A stretch of 64,000 bases of DNA from an uncultured Clostridia bacterium (GTDB lineage: Bacteria; Bacillota; Clostridia; Oscillospirales; Oscillospiraceae), in contig CANDEH010000004.1 of NCBI GenBank assembly GCA_947383645.1, positions 7,136 to 71,135 on the forward strand, written 5' to 3'. Under the pieces are notes generated by a model, which had not been told where the DNA came from, ran no database searches, and saw nothing but the letters and a program-made list of their open reading frames with translations. Position 1 is the first letter of the stretch, and each line of letters opens with the position of its first letter. The position numbers and the translations under genes were made by a program. Shown piece after piece: positions 9,216 through 18,034 of the stretch.

Positions 9216-9398
9216 TCATGCGGCCCTGCGGTTTGCCTTATCCTGGCGGAGAAAAAAACTGATCAGGCAGTTACGGACACGCTGGGCAGCTGTGGGGTCC
9301 GGCTCGGCGGCAAAGCTGAGCCGGACCGGGTGATCGGCGATGTGAAGTTTCACGATGTTTTCATCACCGTGGTTCTGCTTCTTTTTTCTTTCACTCAT
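9216..9398 (-). CDS. Small TnpW-like transposon-encoded protein
   Basis: A 60-residue protein: a basic N-terminus (SERKKKQN), a short beta-strand region (VKLHIADHPVRLSFAAEP) and a C-terminal helix (AQRVRNCLISFFL). The layout resembles the small TnpW family found beside helicase genes in clostridial transposons. Its ATG overlaps the stop of the upstream helicase remnant as ATGA, so the pair was translationally coupled. The assignment rests on context and on memory of the family. The role is unknown. Confidence 0.5.
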   Translation of the reverse strand: MSERKKKQNHGDENIVKLHIADHPVRLSFAAEPDPTAAQRVRNCLISFFLRQDKANRRAA

Positions 9399-9606
9399 GA
9401 TACTGCCTCCATAAAATAGTCGCTGCTTTTCACTGCCCGGATAAACCGCGCCACTTTCTCCAGGCTGCCGGTGATCGGCATTTCTGGCAAGGTGGCCGGC
9501 ACATCCTTGCTGTAGCGCTTGCCTTTGGCGGCCCGCTCATCCAGAATGGCCACCACGCAGGTGTCGGTCTCGGTGCGGATGGCCCTGCCGAAGCCCTACT
9601 TCAGCT
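9395..9606 (-). pseudogene. DinG-type helicase, C-terminal remnant
   Basis: Read on the minus strand, the end of a superfamily 2 helicase is visible: GFGRAIRTETDTCVVAILDER, then a tail to the stop at 9395-9397. GxGRxIR is helicase motif VI. Just before it, the codon expected to be CAG (Gln in LKQGFGR) reads TAG, so even this tail has a nonsense change. The remainder of the gene is absent: an IS630-family element begins at 9609 and unrelated plus-strand sequence follows it. TnpW-like and helicase genes together suggest a former clostridial transposon. Confidence 0.75.
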
Positions 9607-9608
9607 TA

Positions 9609-10610
9609 GAGCAGTTCTCTGAAATAGCAATAAGAGAAGAGATATGGTAAAATAGCAGTGGGGAGAGGAAGATGCTGCATAACGAAGCGGGGAATTTGCT
9701 GGTAGAAGCATATGAGAAGACGCACGACGCAAAAGCAGTTGCGTTGGCATACGGGGTATCAGTGCCAACGGTATACCGGCTGGCAGAACAAAAAGGCAAA
9801 ACAGGAAGTGTGGATCTGCGCGTAAGTGAACGGGGACGTAAGCGAGTGCTGACGCCGGAAGATTCAGAAAGAATTGCGAAGGCGACAGACGGTCAGCCGG
9901 ATATTACACTTTCAGAAATCGTAGAGGAATTGGGCCTGCCGGTTGGAATAGAAACGGTACGACGGAGAATCCAGGCAATGTGGTATCGGAGAAAAAAGAA
10001 GATGGTCCACGCTTCAGAACAGGAGCGTCCCCGATGTGCAGGCCAAGAGAGAACAATGGAGTGGGTTTGCGAAGAGAACACAGGCTTCCCGTCTGGTTTT
10101 CCTGGATGAAAGTGGAGTCAATATCAATATGGCCAGACAGTATGGCCGGGGAAAAGGGGTCCGGCGGGTGGTAGATCACGCGCCGCTGAATACACCAAAA
10201 TCCACAACCATTTTGTCCTCAATTCGTCTGGATGGAACAATGGCGTTTACGACGTTTCAGGGTGGGACGACAACGGACAAATTCCTGAATTATTTGAAAG
10301 AGGCTCTGATTCCCACCCTCCGGTCGGGTGATATTGTAGTAATGGACAATCTCAGGACTCACCACGTCCAGGCGGTAGGCGAGCTGCTCCGTGATGCCGG
10401 AGCGGAGGCCCTTTATCTGCCCGCGTACAGCCCGGACCTAACCCTATTGAAAAACTTTGGTCTAAGGTAAAAGCCACTTTGAGAAAGCTTCGGGTCCGTT
10501 CTCCCGATGCGCTTGATACTGCTATTCAATTTGCCTTTCGCTGTGTCTCCACGCATGATTGTCTTGGATGGTTTCGACACACTGGTTTTTGCTTATTTTG
10601 AGAATTGCTC
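9609..10610 (+). mobile_element. IS630-family element, 1002 bp
   Basis: The element is bounded by an imperfect terminal inverted repeat: GAGCAGTTCTC at 9609-9619 and GAGAATTGCTC at 10600-10610. TA dinucleotides flank it at 9607-9608 and 10611-10612, the expected target of the IS630/Tc1-mariner group. It encodes one transposase. The sequence to the left is a helicase tail and to the right an unrelated small gene, so the TA pair may be a genuine duplication or a coincidence at a rearrangement point. Confidence 0.85.
9672..10601 (+). pseudogene. IS630-family transposase with two compensating frameshifts
   Basis: The N-terminal helix-turn-helix part (AKAVALAYGVSVPTVYRLAEQ) is in one frame. At the C run near 10029-10032 an extra base moves the product into a second frame, which holds the first two catalytic aspartates (VFLDESGVNINM and VVMDNLRTHH). 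Near 10441 a missing base returns it to the first frame for the glutamate block NPIEKLWSKVKA and a stop at 10599-10601 inside the right repeat. All three DDE residues are present but not in one frame. The two shifts cancel, which points to decay and not programmed frameshifting. Confidence 0.85.
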
Positions 10611-10644
10611 TAGGTACATATCTATTTACGAAGGAGGGGTATTT

Positions 10645-10929
10645 GTGTTGACAGATTTGATTCGTGGGTTCTGTAATGAGCCTGAAAACGATTATAAGGT
10701 GTACGAAAATTATTCGGGGTGGATGATGTTTGGACGGAAGACCATTGGCATCATCGTAAGACAAGACCAAAATTATTTTGAGATGATGATGAGACTCACC
10801 CGCTATCTGGAGTCGAAGGATTTTGAAGATCCGTACATGGAGCTTGAGGGAGTCTCGATTGATGATCTTGGCTTGGACGTAATCGTGTACTTCCCCCACA
10901 TACGGAACTATCAGCCCTTGCAGCCGTAG
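10645..10929 (+). CDS. Hypothetical 94-residue protein
   Basis: The GTG at 10645 is chosen because AAGGAGG at 10631-10637 is well placed. The protein begins TDLIRGFCNEP, has a central GWMMFGRKTIGIIVRQ strand pair and a LTRYLESKDFEDPY helix, and ends in an aromatic/proline tail (FPHIRNYQPLQP). It is acidic and has no membrane segment. I do not recognise the family. It starts 35 bases after the IS630 element and lies in the mobile region, so it is probably element cargo. Confidence 0.6.
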   Translation: MLTDLIRGFCNEPENDYKVYENYSGWMMFGRKTIGIIVRQDQNYFEMMMRLTRYLESKDFEDPYMELEGVSIDDLGLDVIVYFPHIRNYQPLQP

Positions 10930-11111
10930 AAGATAATTTAAGAAGTCCGCTGGAAAGGAATGTGCGAATTCTCACATTCTTGTCCAGTGGGCTTCGTACT
11001 ATTCATCTGTTGATTTTGTTCCGTCATATAATCTTCAGTGCTCAGTTGATCGGTCATCTGGCTTATGGCCTTGTAAATTTTGTGGTGCAAGCTGCGCAAA
11101 AGGAGGTCAAC

Positions 11112-11156
11112 ATGAGTCAGTTTGATTTTACCTGTGTAGGAGGTAGGGCGGCATGA
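11112..11156 (+). CDS. 14-residue leader peptide ORF
   Basis: ATG at 11112 follows an ideal ribosome site (AGGAGG at 11101-11106). The frame encodes MSQFDFTCVGGRAA and its TGA overlaps the ATG of the next gene (ATGA at 11153). A second ribosome site for the next gene (AGGAGGT) lies inside this short frame. The arrangement fits a leader or coupling peptide. Whether the peptide itself matters is unknown. Confidence 0.5.
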   Translation: MSQFDFTCVGGRAA

Positions 11157-11371
11157 TGGACAAGGCTAAAGCATACGCTCCTAAACGGGGAGGTGTTGTG
11201 GTGGAAGATATCGCATATGGATTCAATATCGTTGTACATCATCCCGCGAACACTGCCGAGCTGGAGCGGCGTGTTGCACAAGCCCATGCCGATGCTATCA
11301 TCGCCAAAGTGAAGAAGCTGGACTGCTCCGCCCAGCAAAAGAAAAAACTGATCGATGCCATCAACGCATAA
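11153..11371 (+). CDS. Hypothetical 72-residue protein
   Basis: Starts at ATG 11153 (a second ATG follows at 11156) with AGGAGGT upstream. The protein has an N-terminal basic stretch (KAYAPKRG), a strand region (GVVVEDIAYGFNIVVHHP) and a C-terminal amphipathic helix rich in lysine and alanine (AIIAKVKKLDCSAQQKKKLIDAINA). No family is recognised. It is coupled to the 14-residue peptide and ends 6 bases before a terminator hairpin. Confidence 0.6.
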   Translation: MMDKAKAYAPKRGGVVVEDIAYGFNIVVHHPANTAELERRVAQAHADAIIAKVKKLDCSAQQKKKLIDAINA

Positions 11372-11377
11372 AAACAG

Positions 11378-11413
11378 TGGGAGCTGGGTTGTCCAGCTCC
11401 CATTGCTTTTTTA
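11378..11413. terminator. Bidirectional-type terminator
   Basis: A perfect 10-bp stem (TGGGAGCTGG, loop GTTGT, complement to 11402) is followed by TTGCTTTTTTATT on the plus strand. It separates the plus-strand 72-residue gene from the convergent XRE gene whose stop is at 11411. Confidence 0.88.
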
Positions 11414-11806
11414 TTGTGATCTGAATATTTTTTCCCAGGTCTGCTTGGTCATGCGCACAGAATTTGTCTCCCAGTCCCGGACGGTGGTAATCCATACGCC
11501 AAATTTGTCTGCAAATTCCCGCCGGGAAAGTCCCATGCGCTCCCGGAGCATCTGGACTTGCTGTCCCTGGCCTTTGTAGAGGAAGGCATTGAGATATTCC
11601 AGGGGGACATCGAACAGCTTGGCCAGGGCGGAGAGCTTGTCCAAGGGGCAGTAATCCCTGACTCCTGGTGCCTCATAGCCAGCGTATGTGCCTCTGTATA
11701 ACCCGACATAAACGGCGACTTCCTGTTGTTCCAGTCCATGCACATGGCGGTAATATCGCAGCTTGTCCGCTGTGGTTATAAGGGCTTCTGGGATAATCTG
11801 CACCAT
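11411..11806 (-). CDS. XRE-family regulator with two helix-turn-helix units
   Basis: From Met at 11806 the protein has 131 residues. Residues 10-70 form one XRE-type unit (ADKLRYYRHVHGLEQQEVAVYVGLYRGTYAGYE), followed by PLDKLSALAKLFDVPLEYL. The C-terminal half carries a second, shorter unit (LRERMGLSRREFADKFGVWITTVRDWE). Similar two-unit regulators occur in gut Firmicute mobile elements. No ribosome site precedes this Met and the frame is open further upstream to 12013, so the start is uncertain and the gene could be cut at its 5' end by the sigK junction. Confidence 0.65.
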   Translation of the reverse strand: MVQIIPEALITTADKLRYYRHVHGLEQQEVAVYVGLYRGTYAGYEAPGVRDYCPLDKLSALAKLFDVPLEYLNAFLYKGQGQQVQMLRERMGLSRREFADKFGVWITTVRDWETNSVRMTKQTWEKIFRSQ

Positions 11807-11987
11807 CCGTTCTGTTTCGGCAAAGGTGTGAGCCAGAAGCTGTGGATATAAAGCAGGCCAACAACAACCTTGCTGCTGGTGGTATGGCGGCGCATTACAT
11901 ACAGGCCGCAGGCCAAGCGGAACAACGGACGCCACCGAGATGTTTCTTTTGAGAGCGGAGTACCAATGTGTGCCATTGTGAGAGGAT

Positions 11988-12323
11988 TGCATTTTCAATG
12001 CACCTGGCGGCATAGGTGGCCAAACGAGCCCCCTTTTCCGGGTCGTAGCTGGAGATACCCTTGATAAGGCCGATGGTACCGATGGAGATCAAGTCCTCCT
12101 GGTCGGCGGTTTGGGTGTAATATTTTTTTATAATGTGCGCCACCAGGCGGAGGTTGCGCTCGATCAGAACGTTCCGCGCCTCGATGTCCCCCTGGGCGTA
12201 GCGGCGGAGGTACTCCCGTTCCTCTGCCGCTGTCAGGGGCTTGGGGAAAGAGTTGAGACTGCCCGCCAAGTGGAGCGTCAGAAAAAGGCTGCTGCGCAGC
12301 AGCACCATAGCGGTTGTAAACAT
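11988..12323 (-). pseudogene. sigK: Sporulation sigma factor SigK, N-terminal half only
   Basis: The protein begins with a hydrophobic segment like a pro-sequence ([17 protein letters not shown]), then [34 protein letters not shown] and [20 protein letters not shown]. The last family-like residues are [11 protein letters not shown], and the codons for IENA lie at 11988-11999. Beyond that the frame encodes unrelated residues and stops at 11895. In B. subtilis and C. difficile sigK is split by a skin element at essentially this position. Regions 3 and 4 are absent, and no minus-strand C-terminal half is found between 4.3 and 11.9 kb. GAGGTGA precedes the ATG. Confidence 0.85.
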
Positions 12324-12434
12324 GTTGCATCACCTCACCACCTATTCCTATGTGTCGGAAGAATGTCCCTATACGGCTTTTTCCCGCTCCGCCGCCTTTT
12401 TTGTCAAAAGGACGTAGCCATCGAGACGCAGTTC

Positions 12435-13981
<1,547 letters not shown>

Positions 13982-14029
13982 GAGTTAGGAATTGGGAATT
14001 TTTCCCGCTCTTTTGGCAGGATTTACAGC

Positions 14030-14058
14030 TTGTTCCTTCCCTTCCCTTCCGGTATACT
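14030..14058 (+). promoter_or_regulatory. Sigma-A-type promoter before the SleB-like gene
   Basis: TTGTTC (14030-14035), 17 bases, TATACT (14053-14058). It lies about 33 bases before the start at 14091. Confidence 0.6.
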
Positions 14059-14090
14059 AAGGGCATCCAAAACTGGAAGGAGAGAGCGCT

Positions 14091-14879
14091 ATGAAATGAA
14101 GGGATGTTGTCTGTCTGCTGGCGCTGCTGGCGGCGTTTATGTGCACCGGACAGGCTCAGGCGGCGGAGGCGGAGCTGGAGGGGGAGAGCGTGTCCGCCCG
14201 GGTGGAGATTCTGGATGGCACTGCCTACATACCTCTGCGGGACCTCTCTGAGGCCGCCGGGGGGTGGACGCTTACCTGGGATGAGGCGTCGGAGGCCGCC
14301 GCGGCGCGGGGGGAGCACTTCTCCCTCCATGTGCCCACCGACGGGTCCGACCTTCTGGTGGGGGACGCGGCCTATGGGGTGGGCGGGGCCTACCTCAAGG
14401 GCGGCAGCGTGTATGTGCCTCTCCGGGAGGTGGGGCGGCTGCTGGGCTTTGACGCCCGGTGGCAGGGGCCGGGGCGGCCCATCGCCCTCCACCGGACGCC
14501 GGCGGCGCTTTGCAGCGAGGAGGACTTCTATTGGCTCTGCCGGATTATCAGCGCCGAGAGCCAGGGGGAGCCCCTGCTGGGCCAGATCGCCGTGGGGACG
14601 GTGGTGCTCAACCGGGTGGCCTGTCCCGACTTCCCCGACACGATCACGGAGGTGATCTTTGACGAGGCCGGCGGGATTCAGTTCGAGCCGGTGGCCAACG
14701 GTGCGGTGTACTGGGAGCCCACAGCCCAGAGCGTTTTAGCGGCGGAGCTGGTGCTCGCCGGTGTCCGGGCCGCCGGGGAGAGCATGTTCTTCTACGCCCC
14801 GGCCCTCTCGGAGGGGATCTGGATCAACGAGAACCGGGAACACCTCATTACCATCGGGTGCCACAGGTTCTACTTGTAA
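14091..14879 (+). pseudogene. Cell-wall hydrolase (SleB-like) with in-frame UGA at codon 3
   Basis: From ATG 14091 (AAGGAG correctly spaced) the frame reads Met-Lys-stop and then continues as a typical signal peptide: RDVVCLLALLAAFMCTGQAQA. The mature part has a copper-amine-oxidase-like/SLAP-type domain (YIPLRDLSEAAGG, VYVPLREVGRLLGF), then a SleB-type Hydrolase_2 domain (LCRIISAESQGEPLLGQIAVGTVVLNRV) with the catalytic glutamate in AESQGEP. SleB-like enzymes cleave peptidoglycan, for example spore cortex. The only later ATG (14139) would drop most of the signal peptide and lacks a ribosome site. Either the gene is newly broken, the UGA is read through, or the base is an error. Confidence 0.75.
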
Positions 14880-14884
14880 AATGG

Positions 14885-14950
14885 GCATGGCAGGTCTACA
14901 ATATAGGTATCCGTTCAACAAGAGATATCTATAGGGAGGACCTGCCATGC
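14885..14950 (+). promoter_or_regulatory. Large hairpin covering ribosome site and start codon of the TIGR04255 gene
   Basis: Outer stem: 14885-14896 pairs perfectly with 14939-14950 (12 bp). Inner stem: 14902-14911 pairs with 14924-14933 (10 bp, one G-U), with a symmetric 5x5 internal loop and a 12-base apical loop. The ribosome site (AGGGAGG) lies in the internal loop and outer stem, and the ATG (14947) lies inside the outer stem. This would hide the translation start unless the stem is opened. It has no T run, so it is not a simple terminator. Confidence 0.7.
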
Positions 14951-15744
14951 TGTTTTCTGACCGTCACCGGCAGCACTACGCCCGCAGCGCCCTGCGGGAG
15001 GTGATCTGCCAGCTGCGCTTTCCCGCCATCCTCTCCATCGGCGCCAATGAGCCGGCGGCCTTTCAGGAGGCCGTCCGACACGTCTTCCCCCGGTACGCCA
15101 GAAAGGTGGACAACCCGCCGCCCAAGCCGGCGGTGGTGAATGGAACGACCCAGTTAATCCAGCAGCCGGCGGTGGTCAACTACCACTTTCTCTCCGCCGA
15201 CAGCCGGTGGAAGCTGAATCTCACCAGTGAGTTCATCTCCCTGTCCACCCTGGCCTACGGCGGGTGGGAGAGCTTCGGCGGGATGCTGGACCTGCCCCTG
15301 GCCCAATTTATCCGCCTCTATCAGCCCGCCTTTTTCCAGCGGATTGGGCTGCGGTATGTGAACCTGTTCTCCCGCCGGGACCTGGGGCTGGAAGGGACGC
15401 CCTGGCGGGATCTGTTCACCGCGCCCTACCTGGGCATTCTGGCGGAGGAGGACGTGGAGGAGGCGCGGGCGGTGCAGGCCGGGGTCAGCTTTGACCTGCG
15501 CCTGGACAGCAGCTGCCGGGCCAAGGTCCACGCCGGGCCGGGGCTGGTAAAGTCCACCCAGCCCGGGGCGGCGCAGGACAATGAGGTGAAGTTCGTGCTG
15601 GACATGGATCTGTCCATGGGCGGGGAGCTGGCCCCCATGCTGGCCGCCGGGGCGCTGGAGACTCTCCACGGCCACGCAGCGCCGCTGTTTGAGGGGGCGG
15701 TTACCGATGCGCTGCGGGAAGCGATGGAGAATATGGAGAATTAG
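14947..15744 (+). CDS. TIGR04255 family protein
   Basis: A 265-residue soluble protein. It shows the TIGR04255 pattern: an N-terminal REVICQLRFP strand, a central WKLNLTSEFISLSTLAYGGWESF block, RIGLRYVNLF, and a C-terminal LDMDLSMGG strand with an ETLHGHAAPLFEGAVTDALREAM helix. The family is found in many bacteria, sometimes near mobile or defence genes, and has no proven activity. The start codon is inside a 22-bp hairpin, so its translation is probably regulated. The gene ends before a TTAGGAA-type repeat. Confidence 0.82.
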   Translation: MLFSDRHRQHYARSALREVICQLRFPAILSIGANEPAAFQEAVRHVFPRYARKVDNPPPKPAVVNGTTQLIQQPAVVNYHFLSADSRWKLNLTSEFISLSTLAYGGWESFGGMLDLPLAQFIRLYQPAFFQRIGLRYVNLFSRRDLGLEGTPWRDLFTAPYLGILAEEDVEEARAVQAGVSFDLRLDSSCRAKVHAGPGLVKSTQPGAAQDNEVKFVLDMDLSMGGELAPMLAAGALETLHGHAAPLFEGAVTDALREAMENMEN

Positions 15745-15860
15745 GAATTAGGAATTAATAGAGTGGGGAGTGGATCTGGCTCTATGGACTCGTTTATCTC
15801 GCTTACATGGAGGGTCGTACTTCCTATTGTCCGCTATGGGGCAAAGAGATCGACAAGCCG

Positions 15861-16286
15861 TCAATCTCCGGGTCTCCTTCCTCTTTTTGATCTGCGGCCT
15901 GCATGACAGAGCTGGATTGCCTGTGCACGCATCCGGTCCAGAATTTCTCCCCATCGCTGCCACCGCTCCTGTTCTGTCTCGCCGTCCAGGTGTTCTAAGG
16001 GACAGAAGTCGTACAGACATTTGAAGTGGCAGAGGTACTGCAAAACCATCTTGTCTATCCACGCCGCGTCCTTCTCCGACAGATGATCCCCGCGCAGCCG
16101 TATTTCCGCCTGATCGAGGATCTCTATAATGGAATCCAGATCGGGGCGTCTCTCCCGCAGGATACCGGAGACCTTCAGGACCCGCTCCAACAGCTCCCGC
16201 TGTGCCAGACCGGTGGGGGGCAGACCTTTTTGTTGTTCGCTCAATCCGGATTTTTCCTCCATTTCTGTCATTTCTTTTTGCGCCAT
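15861..16286 (-). CDS. Hypothetical 141-residue protein of immunity-like cluster
   Basis: A charged, largely helical protein: REERPDLDSIIEILDQ-type helices, a LRGDHLSEKDAAWIDKMVLQYLCHF segment, and a C-terminal WGEILDRMRAQAIQL helix with a basic tail. No family is recognised. Its start overlaps the end of the upstream 208-residue gene by 19 bases, so the two are probably translated together. The small size, the cluster and the lack of other function suit a polymorphic-toxin immunity protein, which is inference. Confidence 0.55.
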   Translation of the reverse strand: MAQKEMTEMEEKSGLSEQQKGLPPTGLAQRELLERVLKVSGILRERRPDLDSIIEILDQAEIRLRGDHLSEKDAAWIDKMVLQYLCHFKCLYDFCPLEHLDGETEQERWQRWGEILDRMRAQAIQLCHAGRRSKRGRRPGD

Positions 16287-16894
16287 CTGTTCAGCGCCTT
16301 TCGGATTGACCCCGCCGATTCCAGCACCGTTCCCTCCGCCGGCTGCTCCACGCCCTTGGAGTCAACCTCTCTTGACGCGCTGATCTCCACAAAACACAGG
16401 GTATCCGTGTCATACTGCCAGTGCCTGACCGGAAACCAGCGGTTCATACATCTCTCGTAGTATTCCACCTGCTGCATCCACCGGTCTTTGGGGAATACGG
16501 GGTACAGGATCCGCAGTTCGGTCTCCATCCAATACTTTCTGGTGTCGTAGATGGCGTTGTACCGATAGTGCCGGTTTTCCCGGTAGAACCAGACGCCCTG
16601 GTCGGCGTGGTCCTGGACGTACCGCCATTTTTTCTCCTCAGAGGCCCTGCTGCGCAGCTCCATCTTCTGGGCGATCTCCCGGGCTGCCTGCCCAAAGAGC
16701 CACAGCTGGAGATCTTCCTCGTCCGCCGCTTCATACAGCAGTCTGTCCGGTCCCCGCTCGCCATAGGCCCAGAACTGCCGGCCGGAGATATATCCGCCGG
16801 AGCGCAGGTCAATGCTCCCGATTACCTCCTCCGGTATGTCCTTTGGCAGCCGCGACCGGATCCAACGGGTGTACCGCTCATAATCTACATACAA
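16268..16894 (-). CDS. Possible Imm63-like immunity protein
   Basis: A 208-residue soluble protein. The middle segment (WRYVQDHADQGVWFYRENRHYRYNAIYDTRKYWMETELRIL, then MNRWFPVRHWQYD) resembles, from memory, the Imm63 family of polymorphic-toxin immunity proteins. A sequence-profile search would be needed to settle it. The start at 16894 is preceded by GGGGGAG at a long spacing. It is the middle gene of a minus-strand trio, 15 bases after the 289-residue gene and overlapping the 141-residue gene. No toxin gene is nearby. Confidence 0.5.
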   Translation of the reverse strand: MYVDYERYTRWIRSRLPKDIPEEVIGSIDLRSGGYISGRQFWAYGERGPDRLLYEAADEEDLQLWLFGQAAREIAQKMELRSRASEEKKWRYVQDHADQGVWFYRENRHYRYNAIYDTRKYWMETELRILYPVFPKDRWMQQVEYYERCMNRWFPVRHWQYDTDTLCFVEISASREVDSKGVEQPAEGTVLESAGSIRKALNRWRKKK

Positions 16895-16909
16895 GATCTG
16901 TTTCTCCCC

Positions 16910-17779
16910 CTAGCTGTCAGCGTGATTTTCGCCCGAAATCTCCCGGACAGGGAACACCGGCACCAGCTTCTTCCTTTTGTCGTAGGGCTCGGAGGCGAGG
17001 AAGGGACGGAAGAGAAACCCCCTGCCCAGCTGCGCACGGATCTCCGGGTCTACACTCTCCTCCAAGTATTCCACCACCTCCGCCCGGAGTTTTGGCGGGA
17101 TCTCCTCAAACACCGTCCCGGTCAGCTGTACCACAACGGTGTCGCCCACCTCCTCCGTTTTCCAGCAGGGAGCCTTCAGAAGCGTCTCACGGCCCAGCAA
17201 ATCCACATAGGGCCGGCCAAAATAGGTGCGCCATTTCAGCGCGGGACAGCGGATGGACAGGTCATCCGGGAGCAGCATGTTCTCTGTGGCCGTACAGGGG
17301 ATGGCGCTGACGTAGTCGTAAAGCTCCGCGTGGGCCGGGGGAAACAGGCGGACCAGATCATCGCAGAAGCGGACATACCGCGACATCTCCTCCTCACTCC
17401 GCCGCAGGAAGCTGCGGGACAGGCTGAGCTGAATCACATTGAACAGCACCCGTTCCGTCCAGTTCCGCCATGCGATAAAATAGCGGATCTTGCCGGGTCC
17501 GCGGCCCCTCATCATAAGCTGCCCCGAGCATGGCAGGTTTTCCAGAGCTTCAGGCGTGCGGCCATAGCCGCTCAGCCAGGCGTCAAGGACACTGTCCAGG
17601 TGCGTCTCACGGAAAATCTCTCTTGCAGGCTCGCTCCTTCCGTACTGACAGGGCCGATAGGCCGGACCGTAGGACAAGACCAGCCGGAGGAAATCCTTAG
17701 CGGCCTCCGGATGGTGGAAGGGCTTTGTTGTACGCAGGAGAAAGTCGATCTGCGGCTTGGCCGGAATGTGCAGCGGCAT
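16910..17779 (-). CDS. Hypothetical 289-residue immunity-like protein
   Basis: A soluble protein with no signal peptide. The C-terminal half contains WRTYFGRPYVDLLGRETLL, then CWKTEEVGDTVVVQLTGTVFEEIP, a layout loosely like type VI immunity proteins of the DUF3396/Imm52 kind. The resemblance is weak and only from memory. It heads the minus-strand trio. The N-terminal half (LRLVLSYGPAYRPCQYGRSEPAREIF) is not recognised. Confidence 0.45.
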   Translation of the reverse strand: MPLHIPAKPQIDFLLRTTKPFHHPEAAKDFLRLVLSYGPAYRPCQYGRSEPAREIFRETHLDSVLDAWLSGYGRTPEALENLPCSGQLMMRGRGPGKIRYFIAWRNWTERVLFNVIQLSLSRSFLRRSEEEMSRYVRFCDDLVRLFPPAHAELYDYVSAIPCTATENMLLPDDLSIRCPALKWRTYFGRPYVDLLGRETLLKAPCWKTEEVGDTVVVQLTGTVFEEIPPKLRAEVVEYLEESVDPEIRAQLGRGFLFRPFLASEPYDKRKKLVPVFPVREISGENHADS

Positions 17780-17830
17780 TGCGTCAACCTCCCTCCGATC
17801 ATTCCTCCGTCCGGGAGGACTTTATATTTA

Positions 17831-17971
17831 TCAGAGCCTCGACGGGTCGAAGTCCATGCAGTCAAAGGCGCAGATTGCGTCCCAATCTCTCTGTAAAACG
17901 ATACCGCCCATCTGAGTTGACCGGTATAGCGCATTCAGTGTGAAATAATTCCACTTGATGCTTCTGCGCAT
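17831..17971 (-). CDS. Small 46-residue ORF before the immunity-like trio
   Basis: Starts at ATG 17971 with GGAGG 7 bases upstream; another ATG lies 15 bases earlier. The peptide begins MRRSIKWNYFTLNALYRS, contains GGIVLQRDWDAICAFD and ends FDPSRL. It is not membrane-spanning. No family is recognised. It could be a fragment of a larger gene or a real small protein at the head of the cluster. Confidence 0.35.
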   Translation of the reverse strand: MRRSIKWNYFTLNALYRSTQMGGIVLQRDWDAICAFDCMDFDPSRL

Positions 17972-18034
17972 TGCTTTCGCCTCCATTATAGCTCTGTTTC
18001 TCCTGTTCCGCAACCAGAATTGCGCTGCCCCTTT

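Noticed and set aside
7485..9419. A 644-codon plus-strand frame across the nuclease and HipA-like genes
   Set aside because: The opposite strand carries clear HipA kinase motifs and good ribosome sites. The plus frame has no family features and an unnatural composition.
16421..17896. A 491-codon plus-strand frame over the immunity-like cluster
   Set aside because: The minus-strand genes have ribosome sites, natural composition and overlapping operon structure, while the plus frame has none of these.
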